From Manihot esculenta (taxonomy: Eukaryota; Streptophyta; Magnoliopsida; Malpighiales; Euphorbiaceae): a stretch of 64,000 nt of DNA. Below are positions 36,021 to 45,003 of the stretch, piece by piece (the first letter of the stretch is position 1; every line of letters begins with the position of its first letter). The notes under the pieces are model-generated. The model was given only the letters and a program-made list of their open reading frames with translations. It ran no database searches and was not told the DNA's origin. The stretch is taken from NCBI RefSeq assembly GCF_001659605.2, contig NC_035161.2, positions 42,365,956 through 42,429,955 on the forward strand. Reading direction: 5' to 3'. A program made the position numbers and the translations under genes.

Positions 36021-36500
36021 TCATTCATGGAAAAGAATGCAGAAAATGAAATATATGACAAGGACAAAAGTTTTTGCGTTTTTGTATAATTCCATCAATA
36101 AACCAACGATGAATTCAAAAGGAAAAAAGAAACTAAGAAATATCAGGAAATAAAAATGATGGTGACAATAGTAATATCCAATAGAGCTAACAGATGCAAC
36201 AAACCATAGTGGCAAATATAATACCAGCAGCAGAATATAGAGGGAAACGTAGATCTGAACAGAGTTCACCTCAGCCACAGAAAGAAGTTAATTAATTTGC
36301 AGAAAAGTGAAACAGAGATTGGATCTGCGAGTGCTAGTCAAGAAGGGGCGTCAGTTTCCTGGAAGTTCAGAGGAAATAGTGAAACAGAGATGTTTGTCGA
36401 ATGTTCAGAGAGAAGAAGCCTCAGCTTGGGAGAAAGGGTCGAGAGTGCGCTTAGAGAAGGGTTTCGTGCGAGATGATGTCGTTTTGCTGTGTTTTTTATT
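36021..36500 (-). other. leader-like sequence upstream of the CCT1 fragment
   Basis: Read on the minus strand from about 36500, the sequence is C/T-rich and leader-like (CCCTTCTCTAAGCGCACTCTCG). It reaches a donor-like GAG|GTGAACTC near 36270, about 370 bp upstream of the CCT1-like exon. It might be a 5' UTR and first intron, but the exon that follows encodes an internal CCT1 segment, so any transcript would be chimeric or truncated. No conserved start codon is evident. Plus-strand ORF 36307-36513 here is unrecognised. Confidence 0.25.
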
Positions 36501-37002
36501 TTTTCTTTTTTGAACCTTATCTTAGCACTAGTGCTACAAGAAACTGGAAGATATAATGGCGCTAAAATTGAAATGCTGAAAGTCTCTTTAGAGCTTAGAT
36601 TTGGACCAATGTTTAAATCTCTAATACAAATTTAAAAAAATAATAATATTTGGGAATCGGGATCCTGATATACAGGTAATTGGGCAAAATTTTGTTCCGA
36701 CGGAATTGACAATTAAGTGCTCCGGCCCAATATATCGGTTCATGGGCTAATGACAATGGCCCAAGTCGTTGTCAAACAGAGCAGGAAATGATCGGCAAAA
36801 ACGAGCTGCCGTTTTGATTAAAAGAAAACGGTAGTTTCGAACCTTCAAATTTCAATCGACTAGCAATTTCCGCTTCCGCCATTTTTTAGCTGATTTAAAA
36901 AAAAATAATAATTATTATTAAATTCAAAAATAATTAAAATAAATAAAATATCCGAGAGCTCTCAACCGCTATTCATCCCTTGCTCCCATTAGCGATAAAC
37001 CA

Positions 37003-38233
37003 ATGGCTGCATGCTTTTCTCAGCCAATTCCCTTGAAACCGAAGACTTCCCCCAAATCCACCTCCTTCTACACTCTTAAAGTCACCTGTTCTTCTGCCAC
37101 AAACCAATCCCAATCAGCTAAACAACATCTCCTCAGCCTCATCTCAGACCAAGATCGGGGCCTCAAAACCCAGAATGACCCTGAAAAGCGGGCAACAATT
37201 ATCCAAGCTATCTATGCCATGGCTGAACAGGGGAAAGGTACGGTCACCACCGGTAATTCACTGTCCGCCACGTGGCGTTTGCTCTGGACGACTGAGAAAG
37301 AACAGCTCTTCATCATAGAGAAGGCGCCGTTATTTGGTACCAAAGCTGGCGACGTTTTGCAGGTGATAGATGTTGAGAAAAAGACTCTCAACAACGTGAT
37401 TACTTTCCCACCCGATCGGGTCTTCTTTGTCAGGTCAAATATCGAGATTGCTTCATCTCAAAGAGTGAATTTTAGGTACTTCGTGTGTGCTAATCTCTGT
37501 TCACCTCAATCATAATCTAACTGAATTGGTAATACCATATATGGCTGGAATTCCAAATTAGTTTGTTATAATCTTTCTTTATTTGGAGATTTTATTTGGT
37601 TTTGTAACTATTTTTGTGTGGTTTTAAATGTCATGGTTCAGCAGATTTACGAGTGCTGTCCTAAGAGGGAAAAGTTGGGAAATTCCTTTGCCTCCATTTG
37701 GACAGGGCTGGTAGGGGACTCTCTTTTCTAATTTTCGTTTAAATCTGGAAGAACCAAATAAGTAATGATGATACATTAGTAAGTTAGGCAACAGACTCTG
37801 TCTTACTATTATATGATACTCTAAACATGACGAATATGAAACTCGTGATTTTGAATGGTGTTGAGTTTCTCTGACTGTTATATTAGAGATTTTATTCTCG
37901 TCTATCTCGAGCATCTTGGGCTAGAATTTTTTTATCTGAAAACATATGTTCTCGTTGGTTCTCCTAAGTGTCCCAAGTTGGTATTCAGTATGCATTAAAA
38001 TTCCATTTGAAGGGCTTCTAAAGGGACAAAGAGGTTAAATTTGAAGGCATTAGCGAAGGATGGTTTATTTACTTCTGTTATGTTTTCCTACTATTGTGTG
38101 GTTAATGGTGTTATTTTATTCTGCACCGTGTAGGTTTGAGTCTGTGTACATTGATGATGATATACGGGTTGTGAAGGATATCAGGGGAGATTATTTAGTG
38201 GTTGACCGTGCGCCATATGCTTGGAAAGAATGA
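37003..38233 (+). CDS. PAP11: plastid-lipid-associated protein / fibrillin (best fit FBN9, PAP11)
   Basis: Three exons, 37003-37475, 37645-37710 and 38134-38233, total 639 nt for 212 residues with GT-AG borders. The first ~30 residues (MAACFSQPIPLKPKTSPKST...) are serine-, threonine- and lysine-rich with almost no acidic residues, as in a chloroplast transit peptide. From about residue 45 comes the PAP/fibrillin domain: ATIIQAIYAMAEQGKGTVTT, LSATWRLLWTTEKEQLFIIE, a central beta-barrel-like stretch, and the conserved C-terminal YIDDDIRVVKDIRGDYLVVD. Fibrillins are lipocalin-like proteins that bind lipids in plastoglobules, thylakoids or stroma. The short total length matches the FBN9 branch better than the 240-380-residue branches. 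The paralogue assignment is inference; the family is secure. Confidence 0.88.
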
Positions 38234-38315
38234 AGGGCAAACATTGTAGTTTGCTGCATTGTCATTCATGATTGGAATGCACTGTGAGTTCACTTACGAA
38301 TAGTCGAATATGATG

Positions 38316-38373
38316 CACTCAACTAATAAATTGGACTACCTGGACACTCAACTAATAAATTGGACTACCAGGA
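38316..38373. repeat. 29-bp tandem duplication downstream of the fibrillin gene
   Basis: CACTCAACTAATAAATTGGA... (29 bp) occurs at 38316-38344 and 38345-38373 with one mismatch (ACCTGGA against ACCAGGA). It lies about 80 bp beyond the stop codon, probably in the 3' UTR. Confidence 0.85.
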
Positions 38374-38924
38374 CATACACACTCTCTCTCTCCTGGTTGA
38401 CTTGTCTGTGTTACTTTTGCTTAGGGAATACTAAATCCAGTCTAAAAGGTAGCTATACTCACCCTTCCATCCTGCATGAATGAACAATGGGGCATGAGTT
38501 TCTGTAGAAACTAGATAGTGATTTTTTCGTACACTCTCTACCTATCTACTAGGACATTTACCCAGGGGATTCCTAATAGGCTTCAAAAAGGAAGTCTTTG
38601 CCTAGATTTTGGGTCAACTTGCTTCTATTACTCTCTTTTGGTCCCCTTTATTATTTTCAATTCGTAGATGACAGTGGTATTAGGACCTACTTTCCAATTT
38701 CCAATTTGCAGTTTCTTTGTTATGCATGTTCGTTTCTCCATCATTATCCTACTGAATGTTTGCTTGTTGATTAACTTTAGTTAAAGTGATGGTATCTCAA
38801 GGACACTTTAACTAAAATTCATCAGTAATGATTCATATTCAAAGTGGTAAACTACACTGTTTGTCTTTTGCCTTTTTACGTGTGATCTTGTTTGGTCCAT
38901 TCAAGTTGAAGCATGTAGAATTGG

Positions 38925-39240
38925 ATGTTAAGGAATTCACGGAGACCTAAATTTTAGTAGCGATTCGTGGTTTAGTAATATTTTTTCTCTTTTAGGAAAT
39001 TTGAGTTGGTTTAGTATTCCTAATTAGTATTCACTTGGTATTTTCTTGTTTTAGATTCCTAATCTGCATATTAATAGAACAAATAGTGCATATGTCATCT
39101 AACTATCAATAGAGCTTATTTATGATTATTATTGATAGTTTATAGGATTAATAAGAATTTTATTTCTGTTGTATAAAAGAGAATAGATGGGGGTTTTGAG
39201 AATTTCACCCTTTCCCTCGAGTTCTAGTAGTAGGGGCGGA
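38925..39240. repeat. dispersed repeat related to the copy in RHIP1 intron 5
   Basis: Shares the ordered phrases TCCTAATTAGTATT, TATTTTCTTGTT, GATTCCTAATC and ATTATTGATA with 32340-32480. A TTGTATAAAAGAGAATAG segment at about 39168-39186 resembles a TATA region, which would fit an LTR. Boundaries were not found. The rest of 38374-39957 shows no gene. Confidence 0.4.
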
Positions 39241-39957
39241 GGAAGGAGGAGGATAAGTGGGAGTAATGCCCCCTAGCACTTCTATTATATTCTCGTATAT
39301 ATACAGCATTAAAAATTATTTTATTTTAGTTGTTGACCTTAAAATAATTTATATTGTTTTATTATGATATGTGTAATTTGAAATATCAGAACCCTTAGTT
39401 TCTCATCACGTATGCACTCCCCAGAGGTAGGGAGTAAGGAACTCACACTTTGGGCTGGGGGAGAAAGGGTGTTCCTCTCTAGAAGGGGAGGCGGAGACTG
39501 CAAGCGCCAACAAAAGAGATGACATAGCCTCAAAGAAAAAAGACCTAAATTGAGAGGATTTTCTTTCTTTAACGAGCTAGAGAGAGAAATATATTTTCTT
39601 TTTATTGCATAACAAACTCTTTATCTTCTGTATATGCCGTGAATACTCCATTTATATATGTGTATATGTTCCCCCATCACTCATTTTATAGCCTTCTCTG
39701 ATTTTGCTTGTAGATCACTGAACTCAACACCTTTGGAGCTCCTTTGCATCCTTTAATGGCAGTAGTATCATGTATATGATTTTTACCTTTTGGCCATTAT
39801 ATTCCATAGTACTTTGTGGGTGCTCTCTCCTGTTAAATATGTTATATGTTGGCTTTCATGTACATGTACTGAGATTTGCTTAAGCTGTCTAAATGAGGAA
39901 CTGGGGAACTTTCTGCATTTTCCCCCTATTATTGTTTGCTGTCGGTAATTTTAAATA

Positions 39958-40373
39958 GGGTAATTTATAACAAAGTCCCTGAGTTTTAGTAAAACTTACA
40001 ATTTAGTCCCTATCATTTTAGTACTAAACAATTTAATCTCTAAAATTTCATTATGTTAACAAAATAATCCTTCTATTAAAATTCATTTTTAAATCAAACA
40101 ATTTAGTTTTTTAGATTTCACTTTTTATAACAGTTTAATCCTTTTAACTTTAATAATTTATAACAATTTAGTCTTTATAATTTTAATATTTGTAACAATT
40201 TAGTCTTTTTAATTTGAGTTGATTTTTTCATTTAACAATTGATTAATGGTAAAATTAATAGGATTATTTTGTTAATACAATAAAAATTCAGAGATTAAAT
40301 TATTTACTATTAAATAAGTAGGAATTAAATTGTGGGTTTTATTAAATTTCAAAAACTATAATATAAATTACCT
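39958..40373. mobile_element. MULE-type miniature inverted-repeat element, 416 bp
   Basis: Begins GGGTAATTTATAACAAAGTC. Its right end, reverse-complemented, reads AGGTAATTTATATTATAG, and both arms continue with matching TTTTA(G/A)TAAAAC and ACAATTTA blocks over about 60 bp. The flanks TTTTAAATA (39949-39957) and TTTTAAATA (40374-40382) are a perfect 9-bp target duplication, the size typical of Mutator-like elements. No coding capacity. Same terminal sequence as the larger element at 41561. Confidence 0.8.
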
Positions 40374-40382
40374 TTTTAAATA

Positions 40383-41551
40383 TTATTGAAAAAAGCTGAA
40401 ACAATATTGTTTAGTTTATTTTGGAGCTCTCATTACTAAAATATATTAAATTTAATTTTAAAAATAATTTGATACCATCTGACTGACATATTTAACAAGG
40501 TAGTTTCATTAAATAGAAATGTAATGTTTATGACTCTAGTTGTAGTGATTTTGTAGACAGAAGTCTGTATGATTCTCTTAGAAATGCCATGAACTTGGCT
40601 AAAAGAGGAGTATGCAAACAGTAACGGCTCTTAATAATAAAATCTATGTAGTTCTGTCACGTTTTGAGCAACTGAGGCTGACGTTTTTCTCAAGCCCAAC
40701 TAGAAAGCAAAACCAACTATGAACATGGGTGTTCTGGGCTGCCTTAGATTGAGCCGGCGGGGTAAAGAATCTCTATGATAGCCAAGTTGACGAAGCTCGT
40801 GCACTGCAAATTGCACGGAGGATCCATGTCAGACCCAGGGTTGCAGTAACCCAAATCCAGTGAGCCCCCACAAGCGATATAGAATCCACATGAAATGCAG
40901 GAGGTCGGCCCATCGTTCAGAAGAAAACCATTTCTGAATTCTGATAAAGTTGTGTGTGGAGGACCCTTGTAGCAATCCCTTGGATACAGGGTGTACCATA
41001 GAGGTTGGAGTACGGAATATTTCCTCGAAGCTGGTGAAGGGACAAAGGGTCTGGCTACTGGGCTTCTCTGGGCTCATGATGGAAGAGCAAAGGCTTTTAT
41101 TTATTAATTTATTTATTAAGAGGCCAAGGAAATGGTGGGTGGAAGTGGGCCTGATGTTTGTGTGTTTTAGGATTGAATGTGGGGCTGTATCGTTTCTTAG
41201 CCTCATGTTTGTTGGGGCCATGAACTAAATAGATGGCATGTTGTCATATTTATGACAGTGACACCTTAATTATTTTGGTTTTTGCTGTCAAGTCAAGTTA
41301 TGTCGGCGACTTCCCATTCAGACAGCCTCCTCCTCCTTTTTCCTCTTCTTTCTTTCGTTTATTTATTTATTATTTTTTTTGCCATATCTTTCCTTCGAAT
41401 TGCCTGCACGCACTGGTGGCCCGGCTTCGATTCGATTTTAAATCTTAATTTTTAATTTAAATATAATTTTTAACTTTTATTTGATTTAAATTGAGAAAAT
41501 TTGAATTTAGTGGCTGGGTTGGTGTCTGCGTCCATTTTTCAAAAGAAATGA
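40383..41551. other. intergenic, no gene recognised
   Basis: A minus-strand frame of 130 codons (40829-41221) and the overlapping plus-strand frame lie in a somewhat GC-richer patch. Neither shows a motif or composition I recognise, and I see no splice partners. Confidence 0.5.
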
Positions 41552-41560
41552 AAATATTTA

Positions 41561-42499
41561 GGGTAATTTACGATTTAGTCCCTGAATATTACCATTATTA
41601 ACAAGTCAGTCCCTGTATTTTTAGAAACCTATTAAAACGTCCTTATGTTTTATTTCCGTCAACGAAATAGTCCTTCCATCCTATTTTCCGTTAAAATTAG
41701 ATAAAGGAGGAGAGAGAAAAATTTTTAAAATCCAATTTTACCCTCAAATAAAACCATTTATTTAGTCCTTGTATATTACAATTATTAACAAGTTAGTCCT
41801 TACATTTTCAAAAATCTATTAAAATATTTTTATCTTTTTTCATATCTATTAAAACGTCCTTATCGTTTTTTTATGTCAACCAAATAGTCCCTATCTTTTC
41901 TCAGATCTATTAAAACGTCCTTATCGTTTCTTTTTGTCAACGAAATAGTCCATGTCTTTTCTTTCCTCCTCCTCCTCCTCCTCCTCCTCCTCCTCCTCCT
42001 CCTCCTCCTCAGAAGAAGAAGAAGAAGAAGAAGAAGAAGGAGAAGAAGAAGAAGAAGAAGAAGAAGAAGAGAAAGAAGAAAAAGAAGAAGAAGGAGAAGA
42101 AGAAGAAGAAGGAGAAGAAGAAGAAGAAGAAGAGAAAGAAGAAAAAGAAGAAGAAGAAGAATGAGAAGAAGAAGAAGAAGAAGAAGAGAAAGAAGAAAAA
42201 GAAGTAAAAGAAGAAGAAGGAGAAGAAGCAGAAGGAGAAGAAGCAGAAGAAGAAGGAGAAGAAGAAGAAGCAGAAGAAGCAGAAGAAGAATTGATGAAGA
42301 AGAAAAGGAAGGAGGAGGAGAAGGAGAAAAATAATGGGGGGTAATATAGTCTTTTACTATATTTTTAACGGCAAAAATAGACAGAAGGACTATTTCGTTG
42401 ACGGAGATAAAACATAAGGACGTTTTAATAGGTTTCTAAAAATATAGGGACTGACTTGTTAATAATGGTAATATCCAGGGACTAAATCATAAATTACCC
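41561..42499. mobile_element. MULE-type inverted-repeat element with microsatellite core, 939 bp
   Basis: Left arm GGGTAATTTACGATTTAGTC... and right arm (reverse complement) GGGTAATTTATGATTTAGTC... match for at least 110 bp with only a few substitutions, through TCCGTCAACGAAATAGTCCTTC. The flanks are AAATATTTA at both 41552-41560 and 42500-42508, a perfect 9-bp target duplication. The left interior carries degenerate repeats of ATTAAAACGTCCTTATCGTTTT(C/T). The centre is a (CCT)n then (GAA)n microsatellite. No transposase. High arm identity suggests a fairly recent insertion. Confidence 0.92.
41965..42300. repeat. compound (CCT)n-(GAA)n microsatellite
   Basis: About 15 CCT/TCC units (41965-42010) are followed by roughly 290 bp of interrupted GAA/GAG/AAG triplets, making an almost perfect strand asymmetry switch from pyrimidine to purine. 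The glutamate-rich frame through it (41952-42164) is an artefact of the repeat. Confidence 0.92.
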
Positions 42500-42508
42500 A
42501 AATATTTA

Positions 42509-42990
42509 ACAATCGAAAATTTATTTTTTTAATTTTATTTTTTGAATGGAATCAAATTAAATTGCAGACTTTTATATAAGTAATTTTCTTTAACATGTTT
42601 ATATTTTTTGTGTAGGTTAATTATTTATTTCTTTAAATATGTTTTTATTATTTTTTATATAATATTATAATATATTATCTTAATAGCTAATATCATCCGA
42701 ACATCAAATTATTTAATTATAATTTATATCTAATAGAGTTTATTTTACTAATTATTATAAAATTTAATGTCTTGAGATTTAATAGAAAATAAGTTAAAGA
42801 TATATTTTTTGTAAAATTTATTATGATTGTCTCATCACTTTCTTTCTTTTCGTCTTTTTCTTTTTGTTCTCGAGTAGCGTGTAACCGCTGTCCTACTACA
42901 GAATATTATGTGATTGTCACGCTGGACTCTACGTATAGGCATACTGCATTCTTTTTTATCGTCAAACGGTCATTTAATTTCTTTCGGCAC
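42509..42990. other. AT-rich intergenic DNA
   Basis: No frame, exon or paired repeat recognised. Confidence 0.5.
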
Positions 42991-43440
42991 CATGTAGACA
43001 CGATCCCGGATGTCTAGGGGTCTGTTGCCCCACTGACCCATCAAGTCGATTGGGTTGGCCCTTCCGTAAGCGGGTCCGAGCCTTACTCTGACCAGCATGC
43101 CTGCACAATGCCTAGGCTACGCGCTGGTAGATAGACTTGTATATTGGGTTTCGGTGAGGTTACGACCTGCGAAGCCTTATGAGCTTAGATGTGGCATGAG
43201 TATCCGAGACTCAATAATTATCAAGTGCTTCTTTACTCGCTCATTAGTTATTTCATGAGTAATGAGAGATAAATCACAAAACTCCAATTGTTACTGTGCA
43301 ACTCTATAAATATTTTCGTCAAAACGTCTTCTCTTTGTCTTTACTCATTTTAAATTTGTACTTTTGATTTCATTCACGGTTCTACCTTTTGCATTGCTTT
43401 TGCTACCTTACTTTCCTTCTTCTTTGTAATTCCTGTAACA
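42991..43440 (+). repeat. LTR-like segment
   Basis: GC-richer than its surroundings. It includes TGTCTAGGGGTCTGTTGCCC at 43010, a TATA-like CTCTATAAATATT at about 43303 on the plus strand, a pyrimidine-rich downstream stretch (GTCTTCTCTTTGTCTTTACTC) and a CA end near 43440. This matches LTR architecture (U3-TATA-R-U5) in plus orientation. It sits next to a gag fragment in the opposite orientation, so the locus is rearranged or is two elements. No second LTR found. Confidence 0.4.
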
Positions 43441-43676
43441 ATCATTTGTATCGTGACCATTAGTCCAGTGGTACTGACAGTATTTATCTGGGTCCTTCCT
43501 ATTTGCTTTTACCTTCATCGGCTTGGGCCACTGTATGAAGTCATTGTCTTAGACTACCATGAGCACCTCGACTCTGGACACATTCAGGGGAGTGATCACC
43601 TTGAGAATACGGGGTTGATAGGGTCTCTACTCCTTCCTCTCCCACTGGTGTCTGTTCAACGCTTCAGGCCTCGATC

Positions 43677-44760
43677 CTACCTCCTTTCCTGTCTGTCTAG
43701 TCGCTTATCCTCCCCAGCCTTTCCCCTGTCTCCTGCTTCCTTGGCAAATCTACTAGTGGTTAAGGCGTCATCCTGCCTTATATACATTTCCGCTCTTTTC
43801 ATTAGCTCTGCTAAGGTGGTAGGCGGCTTCCTGCATAGTGATGCAAAGAACTCTAGGGAGGTGGTGTCCTTCTGCATGGCTTCCACGGCTCTTGCCTCAT
43901 CGAGCTCTGGTATCTGCAGAGCCTCCAAGTTGAACTTGGCCACATACTCCATTAGGGACTCATTCCTCCTCTGCCAGACCGTCTCTAAATAGTTTGTTTT
44001 CTTTTCAGCTGGGACTCTAGCAATGAACCTACTGATGAACATGCCGGCCGGGTCCATGAAGCTCTTAATACTTCCTAATTCCAAGCTATTGATCCACGCC
44101 CGGGCCGGTCCAGTAAGGGTGGTAGGAAAAACCTTGCAAATCAGGGTATTTGAGTGGATTTGCATCTCCATAAACGTTTTATAGTTCAATACGTGTTCCC
44201 AGGGGTTCTCCGTGCCATCATACGCGGCAATTGTCGGCTTCATGAATTTTTTGGGGATGGTTTCCTATTGTACCCATCTCACAAATGGGGATGAAGTTGG
44301 TAGCAGGGGGCTGCTGCTGTCTCGTGCCCCCAGTTCTGCTAGCAATTACTCTTTCAACCTTTCCAGCTTTTAATCTACATCTATCTATTCTCTCATTGGC
44401 CTTTTCTCCAAGCGGTAGTTTCTTTCTAACTCTTCACTCTGTGACATTTTCATTGGCTCAAAAGAGTAGTTTTCAGCTTCGTCATTCTCGATAAGCTCCC
44501 TTACTACTCGACCTGTTGCTCTAACCATGGACTTGTTCCTTTTGCTGGCTTCTCCATCTCCATCACCCGTTTTTCTGCTGCTTTGCTGAGGGGTTTAGTT
44601 ATTTAATGTGGGTTGAGACTCATTAATGTTGAACCCTTCAATTACTGGTGGTATGCTCATTGGGGTGTTGAGTTCCACTGCTTCAACATCTGGCCTAGTC
44701 AGTGAGAAGTGTTTTGGAGCTATAGGACCATGTTTTGTAGTTCTTGGTCAGACAGGGTGG
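43677..44760 (-). pseudogene. Ty3/gypsy gag remnant, Tat/Retand type
   Basis: The main frame 43677-44243 encodes a retrotransposon gag domain: IAAYDGTENPWEHVLNYKTF, CKVFPTTLTGPARAWINSLE, SFMDPAGMFISRFIARVPA, RRNESLMEYVAKFNLEALQI. The YDGT-DP, F-TTL-G-A-W and F-EEAL-like landmarks are those of plant Tat/Retand gag. Upstream to about 44760 a stop-interrupted translation continues as a disordered gag N-terminus. No zinc knuckle, protease or pol is present on the low-coordinate side. It is a truncated, inactive fragment. Confidence 0.8.
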
Positions 44761-44868
44761 TTTAGGGCATAGTCCCTACCGAGCTTGACGAAGGGTTAAA
44801 CATGAGTGGTTGATTTAGTGAGGCGGTAAGACTGAAAAATGAAAATTGTGGTCTTCCTGAGCAGAGTT

Positions 44869-45003
44869 CAGATCGTTTGGGATTTTTCAAATATGATTTT
44901 TATCATGATTGGCCCTGTAAGTTTCAGTGGGTGTCCAGATCGTTTGAGATATTTTTAGTATGATTTTCATCGTAATTGATCCTATGAATTTTAGTGAGTG
45001 CGA
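44869..45003. repeat. 67-bp imperfect tandem repeat
   Basis: Two units starting CAGATCGTTTGGGATTTTTC (44869) and CAGATCGTTTGAGATATTTT (44936) match along their length, ending AGTGGGTG and AGTGAGTG. They lie just upstream of the gag remnant's N-terminus and may belong to the leader of that retroelement. Confidence 0.75.

Noticed and set aside
40829..41228. Opposed ORFs of 130 and 92 codons
   Set aside because: No recognisable motif, no splice partners, and mutual overlap on opposite strands; considered chance frames in a GC-richer patch.
41952..42164. Serine- then glutamate-rich 70-codon ORF
   Set aside because: Pure translation of the (CCT)n-(GAA)n microsatellite inside a non-coding inverted-repeat element.
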